DNA of 64,000 nucleotides, from contig JAJDUP010000031.1 in the NCBI GenBank assembly GCA_022826565.1, positions 50,465 through 114,464 on the forward strand, written 5' to 3'. The notes beneath the pieces were generated by a model. That model had not been told where the DNA came from. It searched no databases and was given only the letters and a program-made list of their open reading frames with translations. Below are positions 17,352 to 26,500 of this stretch, piece by piece; position 1 is the stretch's first letter; each line of letters begins with the position of its first letter. Source of the DNA: Gemmatimonadota bacterium. Lineage in GTDB: Bacteria > Gemmatimonadota > Gemmatimonadetes > Longimicrobiales > Gaopeijiaceae. Position numbers and translations under genes: made by a program.

Positions 17352-18972
17352 CCTCGGCGTGTGGCGGCGGACGTCGCCCTTCGCCATCGTCTTCTTCCTC
17401 GGCACGACGGTCAAGACGATCGCCGGGAACTACCTGCAGGCGGCGGCGTCCCTCGGGGCCATCGCCTACCTGACCCGCTTCGAGTTCCTTCCCGACAGCC
17501 TCTCCATGGGCTGGGCGATCCTCTTCGTCGTGCTCGCGATCGGCGCCATCGCGCTGCTCCGCTATTGGTTCTTCAGGTTCAGGCTCGAGGACGACAGAAT
17601 CCTCATCCACCAGGGCGTCCTGAAGCGGACGGCGCTCGACCTGCCCTTCGACCGCATTCAGGGCATCAACGTGGAACGCTCACTGGTCGACAGGATCCTG
17701 GGACTGGTGACCATTCGCCTGGATACCGCGGGCACGATCGTGGCCGAGGGGCGGCTTCCTTCGGTGAGCAGCGGCATGGCCGACTGGCTGCGCACGAGGG
17801 TGGACGGATCGCGGCGAGAGGGTTCGGGCGAAGAGGATTCGGACGCTGTGAAGGGCCCCGTTATCGACGCGTCCACCGCGGCTGAGGCGGCTCGAACAGG
17901 CGCAATGGGCAGCGGCCGGACGGCGGCCCGCGATCAGCTTCTGCTCCGGCTGACCGCGGCCGACATGTTCCGGATCGGCCTCGCCGACCGAACGGCCCTG
18001 GTGTTCGCCGGTGCGCTCGCAGTCCTGGCGGAAGCCGCCGAGCCCGTCCAGCGGTTGATCGGCGGCGCGGTGCAGTCCGTGTGGAACTCCCTGGCCGGCC
18101 TGGGGACTCCGAGCCAGGTCTTGGCCGTCGCGGCCATCGTGCTCGCGATCGTCGTCCTGTTCGTGATCGGCGCCGTGGCGAGCGCCTTGCTCCGTCACCA
18201 CGACTTCACCCTGTGGCGACGCGGGACCGCCTACCGCACTCGCGGCGGTCTCCTCACCCAGAAGGAAGTCGTTGTCGAAACGGCCAAGATCCAGCAGTTG
18301 ACGCTGTCGCAGAACGTCGTCATGCGCTGGTTCGGGCGTTACCGGTTCGGCGCGCTGCCCGCGGGAGCCGTACCGATGCAGGGGGCGGACACGCCCTCGA
18401 ACCTCGAAGTCGCCCAGAACCTCGGCGTCCCGCTGATCGAGGCCCCGCTGGCGGAGCAATTGCGCCGGGAGGTGTTCGGAGCGGAGGGGAAGGGACTGAC
18501 CCTGGTGCCTTCCAGCCGGGCCTTCATGCGCGTTTCGCAATACTATGTCCGAGCGCTAATGATCCGGATCGCGGTCGTGCCGATCGCGGCCGGGGCGCTG
18601 GCACCACTGGTGTGGTCTGGGCCCGCCGGAGCCTGGATCGTGCCCCTGGCGGTCTGGTGGACCGGGTGGGTCGTTCTGTCCGGGCTGATCGCCCTGCAGT
18701 GCTGGCGCCGACGGGGCTATCTGCACGACGAAGACGGGCTGGCCAGCCGGCGGGGCCTGATCGGGAGCAAGGTCGACGCCTTCCTCTTCCGCAAGGTTCA
18801 GGGCGTGACGGTGCGCCGGTCTCCGCTGCAGCGTCGAAAGGGGCTCGCTACCATCGAGGTGCATCTCGCGTCGGGAGTGGTAACCGTTCCATACATCGAT
18901 CACGGCGCTGCGTGCCGGCTGAGGGACTACATTCTCTACACGGTGGAATCGAGCCGCCTGCGCTGGCACTGA
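17314..18972 (+). CDS. Bacterial PH-domain membrane protein, YdbT-like
   Basis: 552 residues from a GTG at 17314 inside the end of the YdbS-like gene. It has repeated bPH_2 domains: LEDDRILIHQGVLKRTALDLP with DRIQGINVERSLVDRILGL, then GTAYRTRGGLLTQKEVVVE with IQQLTLSQNVVMRWFG, then DGLASRRGLIGSKVDAF with KVQGVTVRRSPLQRRKGLAT. Pairs of membrane helices stand before each domain. The three-domain layout is that of YdbT. The overlap with the YdbS-like gene implies translational coupling and a shared membrane complex. Confidence 0.87.
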   Translation: MKRRTTVLPGRPDLGVWRRTSPFAIVFFLGTTVKTIAGNYLQAAASLGAIAYLTRFEFLPDSLSMGWAILFVVLAIGAIALLRYWFFRFRLEDDRILIHQGVLKRTALDLPFDRIQGINVERSLVDRILGLVTIRLDTAGTIVAEGRLPSVSSGMADWLRTRVDGSRREGSGEEDSDAVKGPVIDASTAAEAARTGAMGSGRTAARDQLLLRLTAADMFRIGLADRTALVFAGALAVLAEAAEPVQRLIGGAVQSVWNSLAGLGTPSQVLAVAAIVLAIVVLFVIGAVASALLRHHDFTLWRRGTAYRTRGGLLTQKEVVVETAKIQQLTLSQNVVMRWFGRYRFGALPAGAVPMQGADTPSNLEVAQNLGVPLIEAPLAEQLRREVFGAEGKGLTLVPSSRAFMRVSQYYVRALMIRIAVVPIAAGALAPLVWSGPAGAWIVPLAVWWTGWVVLSGLIALQCWRRRGYLHDEDGLASRRGLIGSKVDAFLFRKVQGVTVRRSPLQRRKGLATIEVHLASGVVTVPYIDHGAACRLRDYILYTVESSRLRWH

Positions 18973-19050
18973 GATTCCTGCCGGAGCCCGGGATCGCACG
19001 CGGCCCCACGCGATTCCGCCGCCGAAGACACGAGTGACACGGAGGACCGG

Positions 19051-21492
19051 ATGAGCGTCGCAGCGGAAACGAAGATCAACGTCGGGTTCGCGGGTGCGGT
19101 CCTTCTCACGCTCCTGCTCGCAGCGTGCGGAGACGCGCCGGGCGATTCCGGCCCGGCGAGCGGAGCCCGCGCTGACTACACCGAGGTCGCCGCCGCCCTC
19201 ACCACCATGATCGAGGGGGAGCGCGGCCAGAAGGGCCTCGCGGCCATGTCCATCGCGCTGGTCGACGATGAGGGCGTGGCGTGGGCGGCCGGCTTCGGCG
19301 AGCAGTCCCCCGGCGTCCCCGCCACCGCCGAGACGGTGTACAGGGTGGGCTCGGTGTCGAAGCTCTTCACCGACATCGCCGTCATGCAGCTGGCCGAACG
19401 GGGCGAGATCGACATCGACGCGCCGGTGCGCACCTACCTCTCCGACTTCGCGCCGGACAACCGGTCGGGCACTCCGATCACCCTGCGGCAGCTCATGTCG
19501 CACCGCTCGGGGCTGATTCGCGAGCCGCCCGCGGGCAACTACTTCGACGATGCCGGCGCGAGCCTCACGGCCACGGTGGCCAGCTTGAACGGCACGCCCC
19601 TCATCTACGAGCCCGAAGCGCGCACGAAGTACTCGAACGCGGGGATCGCGGTGGTCGGATACACGCTCGAGGTGACGCAGGGCGAGCCGTTCGCCGACTA
19701 CGTCAAGCGCACGGTAATCGACCCGATCGGGATGACGAGCAGCGCCTTCACCCCCGAGCCCGGGATCGTCGACGACCTCGCCCGCGCCCACATGTGGGGA
19801 CTCGACCGCGGGCTCTTCGACGCCCCCACCTTCGAACTCGGGATGGCGCCGGCGGGCAGCATGTACTCGACCGTTCTCGACCTGGCGCGCTTCATGGAGG
19901 TGATGTTCCGGCGCGGTGAGCTGGCAGACGGGGCCGCCGGCACCCCACCCGCCCGCCTCCTCGCCCCCGAGACCCTCGAAGCCATGTGGCAGCCCCAGTT
20001 CGCCGCCCCCGGCGCCACCACCGGATTCGGCCTCGGTTTCGCCGTACAGGAACGCTCCGGCGAACTCTGGCTCGGCCACGGCGGCGCGATCTACGGCTTC
20101 TCCACCCAGCTCGCCTTCCTGCCCGGCTCCCGGCTCGGCGTCGTTGTCGTCTCGGCCGTCGACGGCACCAACACGATCACCACACGCGTCGCCGACGCGG
20201 CGCTGGAGCTCATGCTCGCAGCGCACGACGGCCAGCCCCTCCCCACCACCCCCACCCGCGGCACGGCCGCGGTCGCCACCGCCCTCGCACTGGAACTCGA
20301 GGGCACCTACGGCACCGGCTCGGACGCCGTCGAGTTCGACGCCCGCGAAGGCAGCCTCTTCATGACCCCGGCCCGCGGCGGGGCGACCGTCGAGATCCGC
20401 GCCCGCGGCGACACCCTCATCGTCGACGACCGCATCGCCTTCGGCACCCGCTTCATGCGCGAGCGCGACGGCGACGCCACCACCGCCCTCCTCCCCCTCG
20501 GCCCCGACGGCGACCCCCTCGCCACCCTGCCCCGCCAGCCCCCCGCGGGCCGCCCCGACCTCCCCCCCGCCCACTGGAACGGCCTGATCGGCGAGTACGG
20601 CCCGGACCACAACGTCCTCTACATCCTGGAGCGCAACGGCCAGCTCCACGCGCTGATCGAGTGGTTCTTCCTGTACCCGCTCGAGGAGATCTCGCGCGAC
20701 ATCTACGCCTTCCCCGCCGACTGGGGCCTCTATCACGGCGAGCACCTCGTGTTCTCCCGCGACGCGGACGACCGCGCGACCTCCGTCGAGGCCGCCTCCG
20801 TCGCCTTCGCCCGCCGCGATGTCGGCACCGAGGCCGGCGGCACCTTCCGCATCGACCCCGTGCGCCCGGTCGCCGAATTGCGCGCCGAGGCCCTCGCCGC
20901 GTCGCCGCCCGACGAGCCCGGCCCCTTCCGCGATCCCGAGCTGGTCGAGGTCGCCACCCTCGATCCCGGCATCCTCCTCGACGTGCGCTACGCGACCACC
21001 AACAACTTCATGTCGTCGGTCTTCTACGACGAGCCGCGCGTCTTCCTCCAGCGCCCCGCCGCCGACGCCGTCGCGCGCGCCCACCTGGCCCTCGCCGACC
21101 ACGGCTTCGGCCTCCTCCTGCACGACGGCTATCGCCCGTGGTACGTCACGAAGATGTTCTTCGACGCCACACCCGAGGAGCAGAAGCTCTTCGTCGCGGA
21201 CCCGGCGAGCGGCTCGCGCCACAATCGCGGCTCCGCCATCGACCTCAACCTGTACGACCTCGCGACCGGCGAGCCGGCCGACATGGTCGGCACCTTCGAC
21301 GAGTTCTCGCCGCGGTCGTTTCCCAACTACCCGGGTGGGACCTCGCGGCAGCGCTGGCACCGCGAGATCCTGCGCCGCGCCATGGAGGCGGAGGGGTTCA
21401 CGGTCTACGAAGCCGAATGGTGGCACTTCGACCACGACGACTGGCGCGAATACGCGCTTCAGAATGCGACCTTCGGCGAACTCGGCCGCTAG
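19051..21492 (+). CDS. Lipoprotein fusion: beta-lactamase/PBP-fold hydrolase plus VanX-type D-Ala-D-Ala dipeptidase
   Basis: 813 residues; GGAGG lies 5 bases before the ATG. The leader ends LLAACG, a lipobox. Residues ~40-390 are a class C beta-lactamase/D,D-carboxypeptidase-type fold: Ser101-x-x-Lys104 in GSVSKLF, Tyr in KYSNAGI, and GHGGAIYGF. A beta-rich linker follows (~400-620). Residues ~630-813 are a VanX/DdpX-type dipeptidase: zinc ligands His724 and Asp731 in SRHNRGSAIDL, and the catalytic Glu789 and ligand His792 in EWWHFDH. Both halves keep their active-site residues. A periplasmic protein combining two activities on D-amino-acid peptides points to cell-wall peptide recycling. The frame is continuous with no internal stop. 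Confidence 0.9.
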   Translation: MSVAAETKINVGFAGAVLLTLLLAACGDAPGDSGPASGARADYTEVAAALTTMIEGERGQKGLAAMSIALVDDEGVAWAAGFGEQSPGVPATAETVYRVGSVSKLFTDIAVMQLAERGEIDIDAPVRTYLSDFAPDNRSGTPITLRQLMSHRSGLIREPPAGNYFDDAGASLTATVASLNGTPLIYEPEARTKYSNAGIAVVGYTLEVTQGEPFADYVKRTVIDPIGMTSSAFTPEPGIVDDLARAHMWGLDRGLFDAPTFELGMAPAGSMYSTVLDLARFMEVMFRRGELADGAAGTPPARLLAPETLEAMWQPQFAAPGATTGFGLGFAVQERSGELWLGHGGAIYGFSTQLAFLPGSRLGVVVVSAVDGTNTITTRVADAALELMLAAHDGQPLPTTPTRGTAAVATALALELEGTYGTGSDAVEFDAREGSLFMTPARGGATVEIRARGDTLIVDDRIAFGTRFMRERDGDATTALLPLGPDGDPLATLPRQPPAGRPDLPPAHWNGLIGEYGPDHNVLYILERNGQLHALIEWFFLYPLEEISRDIYAFPADWGLYHGEHLVFSRDADDRATSVEAASVAFARRDVGTEAGGTFRIDPVRPVAELRAEALAASPPDEPGPFRDPELVEVATLDPGILLDVRYATTNNFMSSVFYDEPRVFLQRPAADAVARAHLALADHGFGLLLHDGYRPWYVTKMFFDATPEEQKLFVADPASGSRHNRGSAIDLNLYDLATGEPADMVGTFDEFSPRSFPNYPGGTSRQRWHREILRRAMEAEGFTVYEAEWWHFDHDDWREYALQNATFGELGR

Positions 21493-22390
21493 CCGCCGGG
21501 CCCGGCGCTGCCCACGTCGCCGCCACAGCTGGACCGTCGATCTCGGCCTCGCCCTCACCGCCACGATCTGGGGGCTGAACTTCACGGTCGTCAAAGCCGG
21601 TCTCGAGGAGCTCTCGCCCCTGGCCTTCAACGCCCTGCGATTCCCCTGCGCGGCGGCGGCCGTGTGGGTGCTGATGCGGAGCACCGGCCGTCGGATGCTC
21701 CCCCCGCGCAAGGACTGGTCCGCGGTCCTGCTGCTGGGAATCGTCGGCCACGTGACCTTCCAGATGGGATTCATCCTCGGGCTGGACTGGACGCTCACCG
21801 GCAACGCCGCGCTCCTACTCTCCACCAGCCCGGTGTGGGTGCTGGTGATCTCGTCCGCGATGGGCCGCGAGCGCTTCAACCCCGCCGTTCTCGCCGGCGT
21901 GCTGGCCACCCTGGCGGGGATGGTCGTGCTGATTACGGGGGGCACCCAGCAGATGGGCGCGGCCCGCCTCGGCGACATGCTCGTTCTGGGCGCCGCCGTT
22001 TCCTGGGGTGCCTACACGGTCTTCGGGCGGCGAATGGTGAAGCGGCGCGGCGCACTCCAGATGACCGCCTGGACGCTGTGGGCCGGCCTGCCCTTCATCG
22101 TCCTGGCGGGGGTCCCGGATCTCGTCCGCACCGACTGGAGCACGGTTTCGCTGACGGCCTGGCTGGGCGTGGTGTACGCGGGCGTCTTCGCCATCGGAAT
22201 CGCGTACCTGCTGTGGTACCGGGGCGTGCGCACGATCGGGCAGAACCGCACGTCCATCTACCAGAATCTCGTGCCCGTTATCGCCCTGATCAGCGCGTGG
22301 CTGTGGCTCGCCGAGATACCGACCACACAGCAGCTGGTGGGTGCGGTGGTGATCCTGGCCGGGGTGGTGATCGCGCGCAGATCGCCGTAG
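21464..22390 (+). CDS. DMT-superfamily transporter (EamA family)
   Basis: 308 residues. The start is taken at the ATG at 21464, 29 bp inside the end of the fusion gene; no start codon was found closer to the first helix. About ten membrane helices are arranged as two EamA repeats (LGLALTATIWGLNFTVVKAG; then LGDMLVLGAAVSWGAYTVFG, FAIGIAYLLWYRGVRTIG and LVPVIALISAWLWLAE). Such proteins export or import small metabolites; the substrate is unknown. The 5' overlap suggests cotranscription with the cell-wall-peptide hydrolase. The TAG stop is supplied by the shortened MITE-like repeat at 22389. Confidence 0.85.
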   Translation: MRPSANSAASRRARRCPRRRHSWTVDLGLALTATIWGLNFTVVKAGLEELSPLAFNALRFPCAAAAVWVLMRSTGRRMLPPRKDWSAVLLLGIVGHVTFQMGFILGLDWTLTGNAALLLSTSPVWVLVISSAMGRERFNPAVLAGVLATLAGMVVLITGGTQQMGAARLGDMLVLGAAVSWGAYTVFGRRMVKRRGALQMTAWTLWAGLPFIVLAGVPDLVRTDWSTVSLTAWLGVVYAGVFAIGIAYLLWYRGVRTIGQNRTSIYQNLVPVIALISAWLWLAEIPTTQQLVGAVVILAGVVIARRSP

Positions 22391-22476
22391 CAGTCCGTGG
22401 ACGAACCTGCGCGGGCACCGGCCCAGCCCGGATCCATCGCCGGTCGAAGGCCAGGAGGGTTGTCCGCGGGCCGCCT
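22389..22476. repeat. Internally deleted relative of the MITE-like element
   Basis: The left end AGCAGTCCGTGGA is identical to that at 12888. About 30 bp on, a block CCCAGCCCGGATCCATCGCC matches the right arm of the longer element (one base different), and the far end TTGTCCGCGGGC is a degenerate match to its right terminus. The central ~160 bp is missing. Confidence 0.6.
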
Positions 22477-22613
22477 GGCCCCGGGCTCCGTTGACCGGGC
22501 TGCGTCGCTTTGGCTAGCGTTGTGCGAGCCGGCCGGTGCCGGATCCGTCCCGCACCGCGCAGCGCATCCCGTTGACGTCCCAATGCTGGTCAATCGTCCC
22601 TTCAGGAACTCCA

Positions 22614-23453
22614 ATGATCGACATCAATGAAATCGGCGCGACCGCGTTCGTGATCGCCTCAATCCGAGCCATGGAGAAAGAGCAGCCCGACCCGCTCTTC
22701 AACGACCCCTACGCCGAGTGGTTCTCCAACGAGCGCGCCCTCGGGGCGGCCCGGCAGCTCAACGAGGCCTTCCCGCCGTCGACCACCATGGTCCGCTTCC
22801 GCACCCGCTACTTCAACCGGTTCATCGAGCGCGGCATCGCGGCGGGGGCGCGCCAGGTGGTTCTCATGGGCGGCGGCTTCGACATGCGCGGCCACCTGTA
22901 CGGCAACCCGGACGTCGCCTTCTTCGAGGTCGACCAGAAAGCCGTCCTCGAGTTCAAGCGCTTCATGCTCGGGCGGCACGGAATCGAGCAGCTTCCCTCG
23001 GTGCTTGGGAACTACCTGGAAGTCGACGTCGCAACGGGACTCGACGAGTTGGGCTTCGATCCGGCCGCCCCGACGCTCATCGTCTGGGAGGGCAACACCA
23101 TGTACCTGCCCACCCACCTGATCATGCCGTTCCTCAATCGGCTAACGGGGGCGATGCACACATTCCGCATCGCCTTCGACTACTTCGCGGTCGACCTGGA
23201 GAACCGCGAGTTCGAGACGGACGAGGATCAGCGGAGGCTCGAAGGTGTGGAGAGGGCGATGGGTGCCTCGTTCCCCACCGGGTTCGCCGACCTTACGGTG
23301 TTCGAGGAGGAGACGCCGCTACGTGTCGCGGAGGACGGATCCTTCGCCGGACTGGCCGAGGAGTTCGGCCAGAGTGACATGGTCGCCGACTACCCCGAGG
23401 ACTGGCGCGAAACGCTCAAGCTGTACCGGTATTGCGTTCTGGAGACGCGATAA
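22614..23453 (+). CDS. SAM-dependent methyltransferase, leucine-carboxyl-methyltransferase (LCM) family
   Basis: 279 residues from the ATG at 22614 (AGGAA upstream). The opening IGATAFVIASIRAMEKEQPD, then LFNDPYAEWF, and VRFRTRYFNRFI are typical of the LCM/TIGR00027 family. The SAM-binding glycine stretch is VVLMGGGFDMRGH and motif II is FFEVDQKAVLEFKR. The acidic motif near residue 165 is IVWEGNTMYLP. Most bacterial members methylate small molecules or have unknown substrates. No neighbouring biosynthetic genes are visible. It converges on the LRR-metzincin gene across a hairpin-rich gap. Confidence 0.85.
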   Translation: MIDINEIGATAFVIASIRAMEKEQPDPLFNDPYAEWFSNERALGAARQLNEAFPPSTTMVRFRTRYFNRFIERGIAAGARQVVLMGGGFDMRGHLYGNPDVAFFEVDQKAVLEFKRFMLGRHGIEQLPSVLGNYLEVDVATGLDELGFDPAAPTLIVWEGNTMYLPTHLIMPFLNRLTGAMHTFRIAFDYFAVDLENREFETDEDQRRLEGVERAMGASFPTGFADLTVFEEETPLRVAEDGSFAGLAEEFGQSDMVADYPEDWRETLKLYRYCVLETR

Positions 23454-23461
23454 GAGCGGTT

Positions 23462-23495
23462 TTGTCCGCCAATTCTGGCCAATTCTGGCCGACAA
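23462..23495. repeat. 34-nt palindromic repeat unit, copy 2
   Basis: TTGTCCGCCA and TGGCCGACAA flank 14 bases; the arms mismatch each other at one base. The unit contains two tandem copies of CCAATTCTGG (23469-23488). Its left arm pairs perfectly with the right arm of copy 3, and its right arm with the left arm of copy 3. Confidence 0.65.
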
Positions 23496-23497
23496 AC

Positions 23498-23560
23498 GGT
23501 CCTGGGGGCTGGTTGTCGGCCAAAATTGCGCCTTTCTGGCGGACAACCAGCCCCGGGACC
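23498..23560. terminator. Strong hairpin between convergent genes, probable bidirectional terminator
   Basis: A GGTCC-GGGGCTGGTTGTC stem pairs with GACAACCAGCCCC-GGACC (13 bp perfect inner stem plus 5 bp outer stem). It lies between the stops of two convergent genes (23453 and 23563). There is no clear U-tract. It overlaps 34-nt repeat copy 3. Confidence 0.55.
23513..23546. repeat. 34-nt palindromic repeat unit, copy 3
   Basis: TTGTCGGCCA and TGGCGGACAA flank 14 bases, the same length and arm family as the units at 13254 and 23462. Confidence 0.65.
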
Positions 23561-23562
23561 GC

Positions 23563-26500
23563 CTACTCCGGAATCCCCCGGCTGAAGAGCATCTCCAACC
23601 CCGGCTGTCCGCCGTCCACCGCCATCGCGGCCGCCTGCGGCCCCCGCAGGAACGCCCTCACCTGGCCCGTTACCGGGTCGCGCAGGATGGTCATGGGCGA
23701 GTCGGTCGTCTGGTCCAGCGTCGCCGATCCGCCGCCGCCCACCAGCGAGATGCTGGCCAGGTCGCCCGTCCACGACACCGGAATGGTGAAGACGAAGCCG
23801 GTGCGCCCGTCGTCGAGATCGAGAATCTCCGGCATATCGAAGGTCAGGGAGAAGGCCTGGTCACCGGCGACCGTCCGCCCGCGCAGGCGATACTCGGTTC
23901 CCGGCGGCGGCACCCACGGCACCGCATCGACGATGAACGACGGATCGAGGAACGGGTCGCCATCCGCGTCCATCCCGCCCCACACCAGAAGGGTGCGGGT
24001 CGGCGCGGCGCTTGCGGCGGCCGGAGGCTCGACGTCCAGGCGGTGGCGCAGGGAGTTCGAGAAGTGGTAGTCGCCGATCCAGCCGCCGCGGCAGTAGGAC
24101 ATCAGGTCCGGCGCATGCGGGGTTATCAGCCGCCGATGCTCCCGATCGTAGCCCCATGACCCGATGCGGCCGTTGCGGTCGGGAAACAGTTGGTCCGGCC
24201 CCCCGGCGCCCCCGCAGGGCGCATGGAAGAGACCCATGTTGTGTCCGAGTTCGTGCGCCACGGTGCGCGCCAGGGGAACCGAGTAGCTCGACCAGGAGCC
24301 AATCCCGAGCGCGACACCGAGGAGGCCGCCGACGGGAACCGGCGACTGCATGGCCAACCAGTAGCCGGATCCGCGCTCCATGCGCCGCATCGTTTCGGTT
24401 TCCAGGAGCAGCTGGAATCCGTTGTCGCTCGAAGAGAGCACCGGATCATGGCGCCTGACCTCAAAACCGCCGATCGGCAGCAGGTCCCGCGTAACGGACA
24501 GCATCTCGCTCCCTTCCGGGTCGCGTGCCATGTCGGCGGTGATCTCCAGGATCGCCGAATCGGGATCGAGTTCGTACAGGAACGGGATCACCGTGAGGCG
24601 GAAGTCGGGCATTTCACGCACATCCACGGCCATCCGTCCGGACGCCGGGATCCGGTCCGCGATTCCCATGCCGGACGCGAGGGTGCCGTTCGGGTCGACT
24701 TCGATCACCATCTCCAGGCCGTCCCTGATCACGTCGCCGGGGATCTGGGCGTTCGCCGACAACTCCAGGGTGCTCTCGTCGATCTCGGACGGGATCGGCA
24801 TCGTCCCCGCCGCGATCTCGGCCGCGTGCACCTCGGTGCTTCCGTGGAAGAAGGTGGCGCGAACCGGCGGGACTCTCTGACCGCTGGCCTGCGGCGAGGA
24901 GAGGAACACCCTCAGCAGCGCCGGCCGGCCGGCGACCAGGGGGACGGGGAACTTGCGCGACTGGACGGCCTGGGTGAGATAGACGGCGGTGCCGCCGCCA
25001 TCGCAATGGGCTACGCGCTGGAATTCGATGCCGTCGAGCCACGCCAGGAGGGCCGGATCGCCCGGTATGCACAGGTCGGTGCCCCCTGCCTTGAAGTTCT
25101 CGAGTTCGGTGAGGGCCTTGAGAGTGGCAGGAAGGGGACCGAAGAGTCCCGGGTTGTTGCCGAGCCAGAACCGTTCCAGGCTGGTCAGACCACCCAGCTC
25201 CGATGGCAGAGCGCCGCTCAGGTCGTTGGCGTGCAGGTACACCCGCTCCAGGCTGCCCATGCTCCCGAACTCCGGCGGAATCGCCCCCGTCAGCGCATTG
25301 TCGTTGAGCCACAACACCTCGAGGCTCGTGAGGTTACCGAACGTGGCCGGGATGTCGCCCGTCAGCTGGTTCTGCTCGGCGCCCAGGGTTTCGAGCTTCG
25401 TGAGATTCCCCAGTTCGGCCGGAATGCCGCCTGTCAGGTTGTTGTCCCAAAGAGCCAGGTATTCCAGATCGACCAGGTTGCCCAACTCCTTCGGGATGGG
25501 GCCGGACAAGTCGTTCTGACCCATGTGGAGGTACTGCAGCCTGACCAGTTGCCCGAGTTCCGCGGGGATGGGGCCGGCCAGAGCCGTGTATCTCAACATC
25601 AGTTCCCGGAGTGCAGTCAGCTTTCCGATCTCCGGCGGCAGGGGACCTCCCAGCCCGACTCTGTAGAGGTGCAGTTCCCTCAGCCCGGACAGTTCGAAGA
25701 GCTCCGCGGGCAGCGGTCCGGTGAGCCCCCAGTTGCCGTTGAGATTCAGCACCCGCAGGCCCGGGAATTCGCCTATCACCGGCGGGATGGTCCCTCGCAC
25801 GCCGTTGTATGAGAGGAATAGGCTTGCGACATCGCCCGCGCGGTTCACCCCGACCCCGTACCATTCATTGATCGGAGCGTTGCTCATCCAGTTGTCGTTG
25901 CGGTTCCAGTTCGGGCCGTCGGTGGCCTTGTAGAAGGCGATGAGGGCCTCGCGCTGCGCCTGTGGAGTGCAGTTCGCCCCCGTCCCTTCGTGCGCGCCCA
26001 ATGTCTGCAGCCATTCCTGGTACTCCGCGTCGTGGGGCACGCACAACTCGGTCCCCGAGTATCGGAACGCCTGGAGCGGAAGGTCCATCAACGACCGGGG
26101 GAGCTCGCCAGTCAGCCCGTTTCCGGAGACGTCCAGGCTGCTCAGGACAGCCAGCTCGCCCAGGATTTCCGGCAGCATTCCGGTCAGGCCGTTTTCTGCG
26201 AGGTCGAGTGCGGACACCCGACCGAGCGAGTCGATGGCGACCCCGAACCATTCGTCCAGGACCCCGTCGCCGAGCCACCCGGTCGTATCGGCCCAGCCGC
26301 GTCCGCGGGTCTCGTCGAAGAGCTCCTTCAAAGCTGTGCGGTCACCCTCGGCACAGTTCGGGCCGATGACTTGCGCCACCTCCGCGGCCCATTCGTCGAA
26401 CTCGCTGGTCTTCGGCATGCAGAGACCCGGGTTGTCGGCGAAACCCAGGACCCGCAGCCCCTCCAGCTGCAGGAAGGTGCCGGGGATGGCCCCGGAGAGC

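Noticed and set aside
18556..21978. Very long antisense open frame (1140 codons, minus strand), and similar long frames at 351-2363 (-), 785-2512 (+), 19986-21578 (+) and 27757-30099 (+)
   Set aside because: They lie wholly across well-supported genes, have Arg/Pro/Gly/His-rich translations without motifs, and are expected from GC-rich third positions.
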